A program made the translations under genes and the position numbers. 64,000 bases of DNA from NCBI GenBank assembly GCA_949289155.1, contig CASEMX010000005.1, positions 1 through 64,000 on the forward strand, in the 5' to 3' direction. The DNA comes from an uncultured Parabacteroides sp. (GTDB lineage Bacteria; Bacteroidota; Bacteroidia; Bacteroidales; Tannerellaceae). Shown piece by piece: positions 54,280-63,910 of the stretch (position 1 is the stretch's first letter; the number at the start of each line of letters is the position of its first letter). Under the pieces are notes generated by a model. The model ran no database searches and was not told the origin of the DNA. It saw nothing but the letters and a program-made list of their open reading frames with translations.

Positions 54280-55345
54280 AGAGGCGAAAATATATGTGGC
54301 AGGCCATCGGGGGCTGGTCGGTTCTGCCATTTGGAAAAACCTGCAGGAGAAAGGCTATACGAATCTGGTAGGCAGGACGCATCAGGAATTGGATTTGCTG
54401 GATGGCGTGGCAGTCCGGCGTTTCTTCGATGAAGAGCAACCGGAATATGTCATTCTGGCGGCCGCTCATGTGGGAGGAATTATGGCAAATAGCCTGTATC
54501 GTGCCGACTTTATCTACCAGAATCTCCAGATTCAGCAAAATGTGATTGGCGAAAGTTTCCGGCATGGCGTGAAGAAGTTGGTATTCTTAGGGAGCACCTG
54601 CATCTATCCGCGCGAAGCGGAACAGCCCATCAAGGAGGAATCGCTCTTGACTTCGCCTCTGGAATATACCAACGAACCGTACGCCATTGCCAAAATAGCC
54701 GGATTGAAACTCTGCGAGAGCTTCAATCTGCAATATGGGACGAATTACATTGCCGTAATGCCCACGAATCTGTATGGCCCGAACGATAATTTCCATTTGG
54801 AAAACAGCCATGTTCTTCCCGCCATGCTGCGCAAAATCTATTTAGCCCATTGCCTGCATACCGGAGATTGGGAAGCTATCCGCCGGGATTTGACCCTCAG
54901 ACCGGTAAATCAGGTGGACGGGAAAGCATCGGAGGCAGACATACAACAAACTTTATCCTATTATGGAATTTATCCCGACCGGGTGGAATTATGGGGAACA
55001 GGACGCCCCTTGCGCGAGTTCCTCTGGAGCGAAGAGATGGCCGATGCTACGGTCTTTATCATGGAAAAGGTCGATTTCAAAGACACCTATCCGCAAGGAA
55101 CAAAAGAAATCCGGAATTGCCACATCAATATCGGTACGGGAAAAGAGATAACGATAGCGGAACTGGCTCATCTGATTAAGCAGACCATAGGCTTTGAGGG
55201 GGAAATCCGTTTCGATGCCTCCAAGCCGGACGGAACGATGCGCAAGCTGACCGATGTAAGCAAATTGCACGCTTTGGGCTGGCATCATCGCATAGAAATC
55301 GAGGAAGGAGTACGGCGTTTGTATGCGTGGTACTTGGCACATTAA
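54272..55345 (+). CDS. fcl: GDP-L-fucose synthase
   Basis: A 357-residue epimerase-reductase converting GDP-4-keto-6-deoxymannose into GDP-L-fucose. NADPH-binding [10 protein letters not shown] (11-20), [10 protein letters not shown] near 110, the Tyr-Lys pair in [11 protein letters not shown] (Tyr about 135, Lys about 139) and NLYGPNDNF are the family landmarks. Operon with gmd (upstream, overlapping) and manC. Bacteroidales use GDP-fucose to decorate capsule and surface glycoproteins. Confidence 0.95.
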   Translation: MNKEAKIYVAGHRGLVGSAIWKNLQEKGYTNLVGRTHQELDLLDGVAVRRFFDEEQPEYVILAAAHVGGIMANSLYRADFIYQNLQIQQNVIGESFRHGVKKLVFLGSTCIYPREAEQPIKEESLLTSPLEYTNEPYAIAKIAGLKLCESFNLQYGTNYIAVMPTNLYGPNDNFHLENSHVLPAMLRKIYLAHCLHTGDWEAIRRDLTLRPVNQVDGKASEADIQQTLSYYGIYPDRVELWGTGRPLREFLWSEEMADATVFIMEKVDFKDTYPQGTKEIRNCHINIGTGKEITIAELAHLIKQTIGFEGEIRFDASKPDGTMRKLTDVSKLHALGWHHRIEIEEGVRRLYAWYLAH

Positions 55346-55373
55346 AGTGGAATAGAAATAAAAAGAAATAACT

Positions 55374-56444
55374 ATGGCTTCTCATTATTATTGCGTCATT
55401 ATGGCTGGAGGAGTGGGTTCGCGCTTCTGGCCGTTGAGTCGTTCGGCAAAACCGAAACAGTTTATTGACGCTTTGGGGATTGGAAAGACATTTATTCAGA
55501 TGACGTTCGAGCGTTTCGCCCGTTTTATTCCGGCAGAAAACTTTCTGGTGGTAACAGGCGAGGCGTATAAGGAATTAGTAAAAGAACAGCTCCCAATGTT
55601 GACAGACAAACAGATTCTGACCGAGCCTTGCCGCCGGAATACTGCGCCCTGCGTGGCGTATGCCTCCTACCGGATTGCCGCAAAGGACGCGGAAGCGGTC
55701 ATGATTGTTACGCCATCCGACCATTATATCCATCAGGAGACGGAGTTTGTGGAGGTGATGCAGAAGGCCACCATTTACGCGGAGCAACATCCGGAATTGG
55801 TAACAGTGGGCATCAAACCGACCTACCCTGCCACAGGATATGGATATATTCAAAAGGCGGAATCCAAGAAGGAGATAGTCCCCGTACAGGCATTCAAGGA
55901 GAAGCCGGACCTGAAGACGGCTATATCTTTTCTGAACTCGGGCGAATATGTGTGGAACTCCGGTATGTTTGTCTGGTCGGTGCGTTCCATATGCACGGCT
56001 TTGGAGCTGTACGTCCCGGATATAGCCAAAGCATTCTGTTCTCTCCCTTATGGCACAGAAGCGGAAGAGGAGGCAGTAAACCGCACCTACGAGCAGAGCC
56101 GGAGTATCTCGATTGATTATGCCGTGATGGAGCGGGCAGATAATGTGGCGGTAATAGATGGAGATTTCGGTTGGAGCGACATCGGGACATGGGGCTCTCT
56201 TTACGACCATCTGGACAAAGATGCGGACTCGAACGCACGGATTGGCGGAGACGCGCTCTATTTCGATACCCATAATACGCTGGTGAAAGAGGACCATCCG
56301 GATAAACTCTTGGTATTGGCGGGACTGAACGATTATGTCGTGGCGGATACGCAAGATGTTCTGTTGGTTTGTCCGAAAAGCGACGAGGCGGAACTGAAAC
56401 AGGTTATCGAAACCGTACTGAAGCAGCGTACAGGAAAACAATAA
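55374..56444 (+). CDS. manC: Mannose-1-phosphate guanylyltransferase
   Basis: A 356-residue nucleotidyltransferase making GDP-mannose, the precursor used by gmd. The signature is GGVGSRFWPLSRSAKPKQF (12-30), then EPCRRNTAPC near 84 and the C-terminal GDFGWSDIGTWGSLYDHL region. It is the short form without the fused phosphomannose isomerase domain. Third gene of the GDP-fucose operon, 28 nt after fcl. Confidence 0.94.
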   Translation: MASHYYCVIMAGGVGSRFWPLSRSAKPKQFIDALGIGKTFIQMTFERFARFIPAENFLVVTGEAYKELVKEQLPMLTDKQILTEPCRRNTAPCVAYASYRIAAKDAEAVMIVTPSDHYIHQETEFVEVMQKATIYAEQHPELVTVGIKPTYPATGYGYIQKAESKKEIVPVQAFKEKPDLKTAISFLNSGEYVWNSGMFVWSVRSICTALELYVPDIAKAFCSLPYGTEAEEEAVNRTYEQSRSISIDYAVMERADNVAVIDGDFGWSDIGTWGSLYDHLDKDADSNARIGGDALYFDTHNTLVKEDHPDKLLVLAGLNDYVVADTQDVLLVCPKSDEAELKQVIETVLKQRTGKQ

Positions 56445-56465
56445 TCCATCAAAACAAAAGGAATA

Positions 56466-57512
56466 ATGACGATGAACAACAAGATACCCCTTTTGGGCAT
56501 GACATTAGCCGAATTGAAGGTAGTCGCTTCCGAAATCGGGATGCCGGCCTACGCAGCCAAGCAGATGGCGGACTGGCTTTACAAGAAGAAGATTAAAACG
56601 ATTGAGGAAATGACCAACATAGCAGCTGCAAAGCGGCAGGCGTTGGCGGAGAAATACGAAGTCGGGATGATTGCGCCGGTCGATTTCCAGAAGTCGGTGG
56701 ACGGGACCATCAAGTATCTCTATCCGGCGGGGACGGGAAACTTCGTGGAGTCGGTTTATATCCCTACCGACGACCGGGCTACGCTCTGCGTCTCCTCTCA
56801 GGTCGGATGCAAGATGAATTGCCTCTTCTGCATGACAGGCAAACAGGGATTCACCAAGAACTTGTCCGCCCACGAAATCCTGAACCAAATCCAAGCCCTG
56901 CCGGAGAATGACGAGCTGACCAACCTTGTCTTTATGGGAATGGGAGAGCCATTGGACAATACCGACGAGCTCTTCAAGGTGCTTGAGATATTGACCGCCC
57001 CTTATGGTTATGCTTGGAGCCCGAAGCGCATCACCGTCTCGACCATCGGAGCCAAAGGACTGAAACGTTTCCTCAATGAAAGCGATTGCCATCTGGCGGT
57101 AAGTCTTCATTCTCCCTTCCCGGACGAGCGGCTTTCGCTTATGCCTGTTGAAAAGGCTTTCCCGATGCTGGGCATTCTGGATTTGATACGGCAATACGAC
57201 TTCACGCACCAGCGGCGCGTCTCGTTCGAATACATCGTGTTCAAAGGCTTGAACGATTCGCCACGCCATGCAAAGGCGTTAGCCGGATTGCTGAAGGACA
57301 TCCCTTGCCGGGTGAACCTCATCCGTTTTCATGCCATCCCGAATGTCCCATTACAAACCTCCGACCTCAGCAAGATGGAGGCCTTTCGGGATATCCTGAA
57401 TGAGCGAGGCGTCACCTGTACTATCCGGGCTTCACGCGGAGAGGACATATTCGCAGCATGTGGCATGCTCTCTACGGCAAAAAAGGAGGCTGCTACCACC
57501 TCTGGACGTTGA
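56466..57512 (+). CDS. rlmN: Dual-specificity RNA methyltransferase RlmN
   Basis: A 348-residue radical SAM enzyme methylating A2503 of 23S rRNA and A37 of some tRNAs. The cluster motif CxxxCxxC is Cys115, Cys119, Cys122 (CKMNCLFC), followed by GKQGFTKNLSA and FMGMGEPLDN; the catalytic second Cys is Cys332 in EDIFAACGM. It is 21 bp after manC and probably on the same transcript. Start ATG at 56466; ATG at 56472 is equally possible. Confidence 0.95.
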   Translation: MTMNNKIPLLGMTLAELKVVASEIGMPAYAAKQMADWLYKKKIKTIEEMTNIAAAKRQALAEKYEVGMIAPVDFQKSVDGTIKYLYPAGTGNFVESVYIPTDDRATLCVSSQVGCKMNCLFCMTGKQGFTKNLSAHEILNQIQALPENDELTNLVFMGMGEPLDNTDELFKVLEILTAPYGYAWSPKRITVSTIGAKGLKRFLNESDCHLAVSLHSPFPDERLSLMPVEKAFPMLGILDLIRQYDFTHQRRVSFEYIVFKGLNDSPRHAKALAGLLKDIPCRVNLIRFHAIPNVPLQTSDLSKMEAFRDILNERGVTCTIRASRGEDIFAACGMLSTAKKEAATTSGR

Positions 57513-57519
57513 CGTTGCC

Positions 57520-57607
57520 TTGTCTGGACGAAGGCATCGCCTTGGCTGGACGGAGGCATCGCCTTGGCTGGACGAAGGCACTGCCTTGGCTGGACGGAGG
57601 TGCAGCG
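57520..57607. repeat. Palindrome array A10 (exact 22-bp period)
   Basis: Four units of TTGGCTGGACGrAGGCAtcGCC start at 57520, 57542, 57564 and 57586, spaced exactly 22 bp. GCCTTggctggacgAAGGC has inverted ends. It lies directly after rlmN and before the DUF4837 gene. Confidence 0.88.
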
Positions 57608-57757
57608 CAGGTGTTTTGCCGTATGCCCGATTGGGGCGATTTCTCGCGAACAGCCTGCACGCTCAATTTCTCTTACATTAATCTACCGGATTTGCTCGAT
57701 TATTCCAGCGATATATTGTATCTTTGCCCGAAACAAATCAGAAAAATATATCAACAG

Positions 57758-58771
57758 ATGAAACAGATAGCATATAGTTTGTTCTTTGTAATGGCATGTT
57801 TATTGTCATCTTGCAAATCCGGTCCTGTAACCCCAAAAGCAACCGGATTCGCTTATGAGATAGTCGTAGTAATGGACGAATCCGACTGGAAAGGAGCCGC
57901 CGGAGAAGCCATCAACGATGAGCTGACCGCTCCAATCCCCTATCTCCCGCAGCCCGAGCCTTGCATGAGAGTCACTTATGCTCCTCCTGTACATTTTAAT
58001 GGATTGCTGACTTATGTGCGAAATATCCTGATTGTGGATATCGACCCAACTGTTTATACGAAGGTCTCATTCAATTCAGAGGCCAACCGGTGGGCTTCCA
58101 ACCAATGGATTCTGACCATGAAGGCTCCAAGTGCAGAGGCTATCACTGAATATATCGCACAAAACCCGACGACGCTCACCGATTTCTTCTCCAACAAAGA
58201 AATTGACCGGGCCGTTGCGACCCTCGACGATGCATATAGCACATTGGTAAAAGAGAAGCTACGGGCGAATCATGATTTAGACATGAATGCTCCGGAATCG
58301 ATGGCATTCTACAAAGACACCACCGATTTCTTCTGGGCGACCAACAATGCCAATACCGGCCGCATGGATTTGGTCGTATATACCTTCCCTTACGAAAGCA
58401 AAAACACCTTTACTCCGGAATATCTGATAGCTAAGCGGGACTCGGTAATGAAAGCCAATATGCCCGGCGCATTCCCCGGTTCGTACATGGCAACCGAAAC
58501 GCGTTTAGGCGTAGGATATTCTGCTATCACAGTACAAGGAAAATATTGCGGCGTCATGCGCGGTCTTTGGAAAATGGTGGGCGACATGATGGGCGGACCG
58601 TTTGTCAGCCATATCCGTTTAGACGAGAAAAACCAGCGCGTAGTGGTGGCTGAAGGATTCGTCTATGCTCCGGAAACCAGCAAGCGCAACTTTATCCGTC
58701 GCATGGAAGCGTCATTGTTTACATTACGGCTTCCCGGAGAATTTGAAGTAGAAGGAAATGAAGAAAAATAA
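57758..58771 (+). CDS. DUF4837 lipoprotein
   Basis: A 337-residue exported lipoprotein from the ATG at 57758 (MKQIAYSLFFVMACLLSSC, lipid Cys19). Conserved parts are VVMDESDWKGAAGEAI near 32 and FPGSYMATETRLGVGYSAI near 245. DUF4837 proteins occur across Bacteroidetes, often beside pdxA or RlmN genes, and have no known function. A TATCTTTG box is at 57719-57726. The frame open upstream to 57458 runs through array A10 and is not used. Confidence 0.85.
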   Translation: MKQIAYSLFFVMACLLSSCKSGPVTPKATGFAYEIVVVMDESDWKGAAGEAINDELTAPIPYLPQPEPCMRVTYAPPVHFNGLLTYVRNILIVDIDPTVYTKVSFNSEANRWASNQWILTMKAPSAEAITEYIAQNPTTLTDFFSNKEIDRAVATLDDAYSTLVKEKLRANHDLDMNAPESMAFYKDTTDFFWATNNANTGRMDLVVYTFPYESKNTFTPEYLIAKRDSVMKANMPGAFPGSYMATETRLGVGYSAITVQGKYCGVMRGLWKMVGDMMGGPFVSHIRLDEKNQRVVVAEGFVYAPETSKRNFIRRMEASLFTLRLPGEFEVEGNEEK

Positions 58772-58804
58772 GGGATATTTTCCCTAAACTAACAAGTATA
58801 TTTT

Positions 58805-59908
58805 ATGGAAGAACGAATGATTAAAGTGGGAATAACCCACGGTGATATAAATGGAATCGGTTACGAAGTGATTCTAAAGACATTCCAAGACTTGCGAATG
58901 ACGGAACTCTGCATCCCCGTGATTTACGGTTCGTCGAAAGTGGCCGCCTATCATCGGAAAGCATTGGACCTTCCGCCCGTCAATCTAAGCATTATCTCTC
59001 ATGCAGCAGATGCCGGAATGAACCGGCTCAATATCATCAACTGTGTGGAAGATGAAGTAAAAGTAGAATTGACCCAATCAACTTCTATCGCAGGGCAAGC
59101 TGCTTATCAGGCCTTGGAAGCAGCCGTAACGGACCTGAAGAACGGGGATATCGATGCGTTGGTTACCGCTCCGATTAATAAACACAATATCCAAAGTGAG
59201 CAATTTGCTTTCCCCGGACACACCGAGTATTTGGAAAAGAGTTGCGGAGAGGGCAAAAAGGCATTGATGATTTTAATGACCGAGAACTTGCGCGTGGCAT
59301 TGGTTACAGGGCATATTCCTCTTTCTGAAGTAGCTTCTCAATTGACACCTGAGCGCATCGTCTCTAAGTTGCAGATATTCAATCAGGCATTAAAACAGGA
59401 CTTCAGTATCATCAAACCCCGCATAGCCGTGTTAGCATTGAATCCGCATGCCGGCGATGCCGGATTGATAGGCAATGAGGAAGAAAATATTATCAAACCG
59501 GCAATGGCGGAGGCAGAAAAGCGAGGGGTCATGGCATTCGGACCCTTCCCGGCGGATGGTTTCTTCGGTTCGCGGATGTACGAACACTTCGATGGGGTAT
59601 TGGCGATGTACCATGACCAAGGATTAGCGCCATTCAAGGCATTGGCGATGGACGAAGGGGTAAACTATACGGCAGGGCTTCCGGTTATCCGTACCTCTCC
59701 GGCACATGGCACGGCGTATGATATTGCAGGAAAGAATCTGGCGTCCGAAGAATCGTTCCGTCAAGCTGTATATGCTGCAATCGACATCTATCGGAACCGG
59801 AAGCGTTACAAAGAGGCAACGGCTCACCCACTCCGCAAACAATATTTCGACAAAGGGGCGGACAATGAGAAGCTGGATTTGACCAAAGACGAAGAGGACA
59901 GCATTTAA
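58805..59908 (+). CDS. pdxA: 4-hydroxythreonine-4-phosphate dehydrogenase
   Basis: A 367-residue NAD-dependent enzyme of vitamin B6 synthesis. The family motifs GITHGDINGIGYEVI (9-23), TAPINKHNIQ near 118, FPGHTEYLE and the metal and substrate signature MYHDQGLAPFKALA near 275 are intact. An ATG four codons later (58817) is an alternative start. It follows the DUF4837 gene by 33 bp and may share its transcript. Confidence 0.94.
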   Translation: MEERMIKVGITHGDINGIGYEVILKTFQDLRMTELCIPVIYGSSKVAAYHRKALDLPPVNLSIISHAADAGMNRLNIINCVEDEVKVELTQSTSIAGQAAYQALEAAVTDLKNGDIDALVTAPINKHNIQSEQFAFPGHTEYLEKSCGEGKKALMILMTENLRVALVTGHIPLSEVASQLTPERIVSKLQIFNQALKQDFSIIKPRIAVLALNPHAGDAGLIGNEEENIIKPAMAEAEKRGVMAFGPFPADGFFGSRMYEHFDGVLAMYHDQGLAPFKALAMDEGVNYTAGLPVIRTSPAHGTAYDIAGKNLASEESFRQAVYAAIDIYRNRKRYKEATAHPLRKQYFDKGADNEKLDLTKDEEDSI

Positions 59909-59982
59909 CATAATTTGTACTGCCGATTCGTCTTCTGGAATGTTTATTGTATAATTATTCGGTTAGAAAGGAGTAAAAATAT

Positions 59983-60879
59983 ATGCCATACATTGATTAT
60001 TATAACATTCTGGGAGTGAGTAAAGATGCCTCGCAAGAAGACATCAAGAAAGCATACAAGAAACTGGCGCGCAAGTATCATCCGGACTTGAATCCGAATG
60101 ACCCGGAAGCTCAACGGAAGTTTCAGGAAATCAACGAAGCGAACGAAGTGTTGAGCGACCCGGACAAGCGTAAAAAGTATGATGAATACGGCGAGAATTG
60201 GAAGCACGCGGATGAGTTCGAAGCGCAAAAGCAGCAATATCATGCCAATCAGGGGGGCGGATTCCATACCTCTTATTGGTCTTCGTCGGGCGATGAGGAG
60301 GGGTTCTCGGACTTCTTCGAATCATTGTTCGGTTCGCGTCGGGGCAGGACAAACCAACGGAACTATGCTTTTCGTGGGCAGGATTATAAGGCAGAACTGC
60401 ATCTGACGCTGCGGGAGGCTGCCGAGACGCACAAACAAATCCTTACGGTAAATGGCAAGAACTTGCGAATCACGGTTCCGGCAGGAGTCGCTGACGGACA
60501 GACCATCAAACTGAGCGGACAAGGCGGTCCCGGTACGAACGGAGGTCCGGCCGGCGATTTGTATATTACCTTCGTGATTGCGGAAGACAGGCAGTTTAAA
60601 CGCGAGGGGGATGATTTGTATGTCACCGCTCCGCTGAACTTGTACACCGCCGTGCTGGGTGGCGAACAGATTATCGATACGCTGGGCGGCAAGGTGAAAT
60701 TGAAAGTGCAACCGGGAACGCAAAGCGGCACAAAGGTACGGCTGAAGGGAAAAGGCTTCCCGGTTTATAAGCAGGAGGGAGCCTTCGGCGATTTGATTGT
60801 CACCTATTCGGTTACGGTTCCGACGAACCTGACTGAGCAACAAAAGGAGCTATTCCGTCAATTACAGAGTCTTTCATAA
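59983..60879 (+). CDS. cbpA: DnaJ-class co-chaperone CbpA
   Basis: A 298-residue J-protein. The J domain is residues 1-70 with HPD at 33-35. A Gly/Phe-like linker with GGGFHTSY follows; no cysteine-rich zinc domain is present, which separates it from DnaJ. Two C-terminal DnaJ_C beta sandwiches occupy about 130-295 ([40 protein letters not shown]). It would act with DnaK and bind DNA in stationary phase if like E. coli CbpA. The modulator cbpM follows 15 nt later. Confidence 0.93.
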   Translation: MPYIDYYNILGVSKDASQEDIKKAYKKLARKYHPDLNPNDPEAQRKFQEINEANEVLSDPDKRKKYDEYGENWKHADEFEAQKQQYHANQGGGFHTSYWSSSGDEEGFSDFFESLFGSRRGRTNQRNYAFRGQDYKAELHLTLREAAETHKQILTVNGKNLRITVPAGVADGQTIKLSGQGGPGTNGGPAGDLYITFVIAEDRQFKREGDDLYVTAPLNLYTAVLGGEQIIDTLGGKVKLKVQPGTQSGTKVRLKGKGFPVYKQEGAFGDLIVTYSVTVPTNLTEQQKELFRQLQSLS

Positions 60880-60894
60880 CGAAGAAAGGAGCGC

Positions 60895-61212
60895 ATGATG
60901 AATACAGAATATATTATTGTCAGTGAATACTGCCAGAAATGTCATATCGACCCGGATTTTATCTTCTTATTGGATGAGGGCGGACTGATTGACTTGAATA
61001 TCGTAGGCGACGAATCCTATTTGCCGGTGTCGCAGCTTCGGGACGTAGAACAATATTCGCGGATGTATTACGACTTGTCGATTAACATGGAGGGCATCGA
61101 CGCTATCCATCATCTCTTGAAACGTGTCGAGTCGATGCAAGCAGAGATTGCCCGCCTGAAACGACGCCTGCGGCTCTATGAGCAGAACAATTTCTTAGAG
61201 GAACATTTCTAA
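60895..61212 (+). CDS. cbpM: Chaperone modulator CbpM
   Basis: A 105-residue MerR-fold protein (MMNTEYIIVSEYCQKCHID, FIFLLDEGGLIDL) that inhibits the J domain of CbpA in related bacteria. A C-terminal helix with coiled-coil spacing (LKRVESMQAEIARLKRRLRL) is present. Gene order cbpA-cbpM is the usual one. Confidence 0.85.
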   Translation: MMNTEYIIVSEYCQKCHIDPDFIFLLDEGGLIDLNIVGDESYLPVSQLRDVEQYSRMYYDLSINMEGIDAIHHLLKRVESMQAEIARLKRRLRLYEQNNFLEEHF

Positions 61213-61232
61213 TCTACGAAACAGAAAAGGAT

Positions 61233-62558
61233 ATGAATTGGGGGCAGCTACTTTCCGGGAAACGGTTCGGATTGGAAGAGTATCACGAGCGTAAACATGA
61301 GCGGACAGATTTTCAGCGCGATTATGACCGGCTGATTTTCTCCTCTCCCTTCCGCCGCTTGCAGAACAAGACGCAAGTATTTCCCCTGCCGGGAAGCATT
61401 TTCGTGCATAACCGGTTGACGCATAGTCTGGAGGTTTCGTGTGTCGGACGTTCGTTGGGAAACAATATCTCGAAAGTGCTGATGCAGAAATACCCGGAAG
61501 GCAGCGTGAATTTCCCTGAGATGGGTTCGATTGTGTCGGCGGCTTGCTTGGCGCATGATATGGGAAATCCGCCATTCGGTCATTCGGGCGAACGTGCCAT
61601 CTCCGCCTATTTCGTTGAGGGGAACGGTGTCAAATTGGAGGCGCGGGTCCGCGAAGAGGGCGGGCGCTGGGAGGATTTCCAGCATTTCGAAGGGAATGCG
61701 AATGCGATACGCCTCCTGACGCATCAGTTCGTCGGCAGAAGGCGGGGCGGGTTTGCCATGACTTACAGCACGCTGGCCTCTATCGTGAAATATCCCTACG
61801 CTTCGATGTTTGCCGGGAAGAAGGGGAAGTTCGGGTTCTTCCAGTCGGAGGAGGATTCCTACCGGCGGATTGTGGAGGAACTGGGTATCTGCGAGGACCC
61901 GTACGATGCCAACCGGTTCGCGCGTTATCCGTTGGTCTTTTTGGTCGAGGCGGCGGATGATATTTGTTATCAGATTATGGACATCGAGGATGCCTGCAAG
62001 CTGCACATCCTGACGGTCGATGAAGCGATTGAATTGCTGTTGAATTTCTTCGAGGGAGAGCGGCTGGCGCATATCCTGAAGGTCATGGAGATGGTGAGCG
62101 ACCGCAACGAGCAAATCGGCTACCTCCGCTCCTGCATCGTCGGATTGCTGGTCGATGAATGCAGCCGCGTCTTCTTGGAGAACGAGCAGGGGTTGTTGGA
62201 CGGGAGCTATACCACGCCGCTGATTAAAAACATCGGCGACACGGCCCGCCGCGCGTATGAGGCCTGTTCGGAGATGGCGGCGCAGAAGATTTACCGCGCG
62301 AAGGAGGTGCTCGACATCGAACTGGCGGGTTATCACATTTTCAGCCACCTCATCGACAGTTTCGTCGAGGCCGTCATGAATCCGAACCATGCGTACAGCA
62401 AATTGTTGTTGCAGCGCATTCCGGAGCAGTACGATACGGCTGCACCGACCACCTACGGCAAAATCCAATGCGTATTAGATTATATTTCGGGCATGACCGA
62501 TGTCTATGCGCTGGATTTGTACCGCAAAATCACCGGCATGAGCCTGCCGGCTGTTTAA
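61233..62558 (+). CDS. dgt: dGTP triphosphohydrolase
   Basis: A 441-residue HD-domain enzyme releasing triphosphate from dGTP or other dNTPs. The start carries SPFRRLQNKTQVF and RLTHSLEV (first metal His), then CLAHDMGNPPFGHSGE (the HD motif) and a later YPLVFLVEAADDICYQIMDIED. The C-terminal extension is that of tetramer-forming dGTPases. It is 21 nt after cbpM. Confidence 0.93.
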   Translation: MNWGQLLSGKRFGLEEYHERKHERTDFQRDYDRLIFSSPFRRLQNKTQVFPLPGSIFVHNRLTHSLEVSCVGRSLGNNISKVLMQKYPEGSVNFPEMGSIVSAACLAHDMGNPPFGHSGERAISAYFVEGNGVKLEARVREEGGRWEDFQHFEGNANAIRLLTHQFVGRRRGGFAMTYSTLASIVKYPYASMFAGKKGKFGFFQSEEDSYRRIVEELGICEDPYDANRFARYPLVFLVEAADDICYQIMDIEDACKLHILTVDEAIELLLNFFEGERLAHILKVMEMVSDRNEQIGYLRSCIVGLLVDECSRVFLENEQGLLDGSYTTPLIKNIGDTARRAYEACSEMAAQKIYRAKEVLDIELAGYHIFSHLIDSFVEAVMNPNHAYSKLLLQRIPEQYDTAAPTTYGKIQCVLDYISGMTDVYALDLYRKITGMSLPAV

Positions 62559-62570
62559 ACCGATTCTTTT

Positions 62571-63818
62571 TCATAAGCCCACCGCCTGCGTCCATGCTAA
62601 TGCGGCGTAGACTTCGTTCCATGCGGCATAATCCGGGTCGGCCAGCGGCACGTAGGTCGAGAGGCCGGAGAAGGCGCGGATGGGCAATGCGCCTCCAAAT
62701 CCTTGGTAATAGATGGAGTAACAGGTCGGTGTCGATTGCGCATAGACCACGGCGGCATCGAGCGACTGTTTCCAGCGTTGATAATCGCTGTCCGACGCGA
62801 GGTAACGCACAAAATCCCCGAAATCATAATAGGCATGACGGTAAATGCCTCCGTAACGGCGGTGCATGTCGAAGGTCTGCACCTCCGCCTCCAATTCGTC
62901 GGCATCCAGCTGCGCCAAGCGGTCGGCATACGCGGCATACAGCGCACGGGTCGCGTCGGCAAGCTGAGGCAATGCAGCCGTCTGCACCACCGATATCGCC
63001 GCGCCATAGGTCCAATTCCCCGCCGCCGTCGCTGTTCCCTCATAAGCTGCGGCATAATATTGGAAATACCGCTGCGCCATCCCGACGGCATCCGCCTCGC
63101 CTGCGGCAAAGAGCGGCTGCAGGATTTCGCCATAGGGCGCACCGGGTCCGGGTGTCTCTAACGGACAGGCTATCAGGTAATCCGCATACGCCTGCAACGG
63201 ATAGGCGACCTCCACCCCCTGCATGAAGCAGGCGTCGAAATAGATGAAATCGAAACGCCCCTCGCCCGTCAGCGCAGCGGTTCCGAGAGCGATTGCCTCC
63301 TCCAAATCGGCTATCTCCATCACCGGTCCGCTACTGCCGCCATCCTGCCCGAACGAGCGGAGCCCGCGGGTCGAGGGGAGCCATCCTTCGCCGTGCGACC
63401 AGAGTATCAGCCCATAACTCGCTGCCGGATAAGCCGTAAACGAACGGCGCATCACGTCTGCCATGCGCTCGGTCGTGACCGACGAGTCGTCCTGCTGCGG
63501 ATAGGTGTAGAGCGTCTCCTGCACCACTGTGCCCCGCCGCGCATCCCGGCGAAGGTGCAAAATCGAGGGCGGCTCGTCGCTGTCGGTATCCAAATAGACC
63601 AGCAGATGGTTGTTCGCATCGACCTCAGCCATGCCCTCTATCATTTCTGCGAAATCGTCCGAGGCGAAGTGGCTCAATGAGTTCTGCGCCGCCATATAGA
63701 CCAGAATCGTGCGATTCGCCTGCGCCTCGTCCGTCGCGTCGTCGTCCGAGCAGCCCGCAAATCCCGCCACCATCAAGGCGGCAAAAATCCAGCCGAAAAA
63801 GGTTCCTATCCGTATCAT
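62571..63818 (-). CDS. Clostripain-like cysteine protease lipoprotein (C11)
   Basis: A 415-residue surface or periplasmic protease from the ATG at 63818, with a lipoprotein signal (lipid Cys23 in AGFAGC). The catalytic His is His142 in ILWSHGEGW and the Cys is Cys197 in YFDACFMQGVEVAY. C11 proteases cut after Arg or Lys and occur in several copies in gut Bacteroidales; some activate toxins. The prosegment-type cleavage sites are not clear. A TAAATTTG box lies on the minus strand at 63846-63853. Confidence 0.88.
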   Translation of the reverse strand: MIRIGTFFGWIFAALMVAGFAGCSDDDATDEAQANRTILVYMAAQNSLSHFASDDFAEMIEGMAEVDANNHLLVYLDTDSDEPPSILHLRRDARRGTVVQETLYTYPQQDDSSVTTERMADVMRRSFTAYPAASYGLILWSHGEGWLPSTRGLRSFGQDGGSSGPVMEIADLEEAIALGTAALTGEGRFDFIYFDACFMQGVEVAYPLQAYADYLIACPLETPGPGAPYGEILQPLFAAGEADAVGMAQRYFQYYAAAYEGTATAAGNWTYGAAISVVQTAALPQLADATRALYAAYADRLAQLDADELEAEVQTFDMHRRYGGIYRHAYYDFGDFVRYLASDSDYQRWKQSLDAAVVYAQSTPTCYSIYYQGFGGALPIRAFSGLSTYVPLADPDYAAWNEVYAALAWTQAVGL

Positions 63819-63910
63819 GTGCGTAAGATTTACTGTTTTACCGCGCAAATTTAGCGGAAAATTCCGCGCCGCACCCTCTTCCCCCGCCCTTCTTTTGGAA
63901 AAACGTCGGC

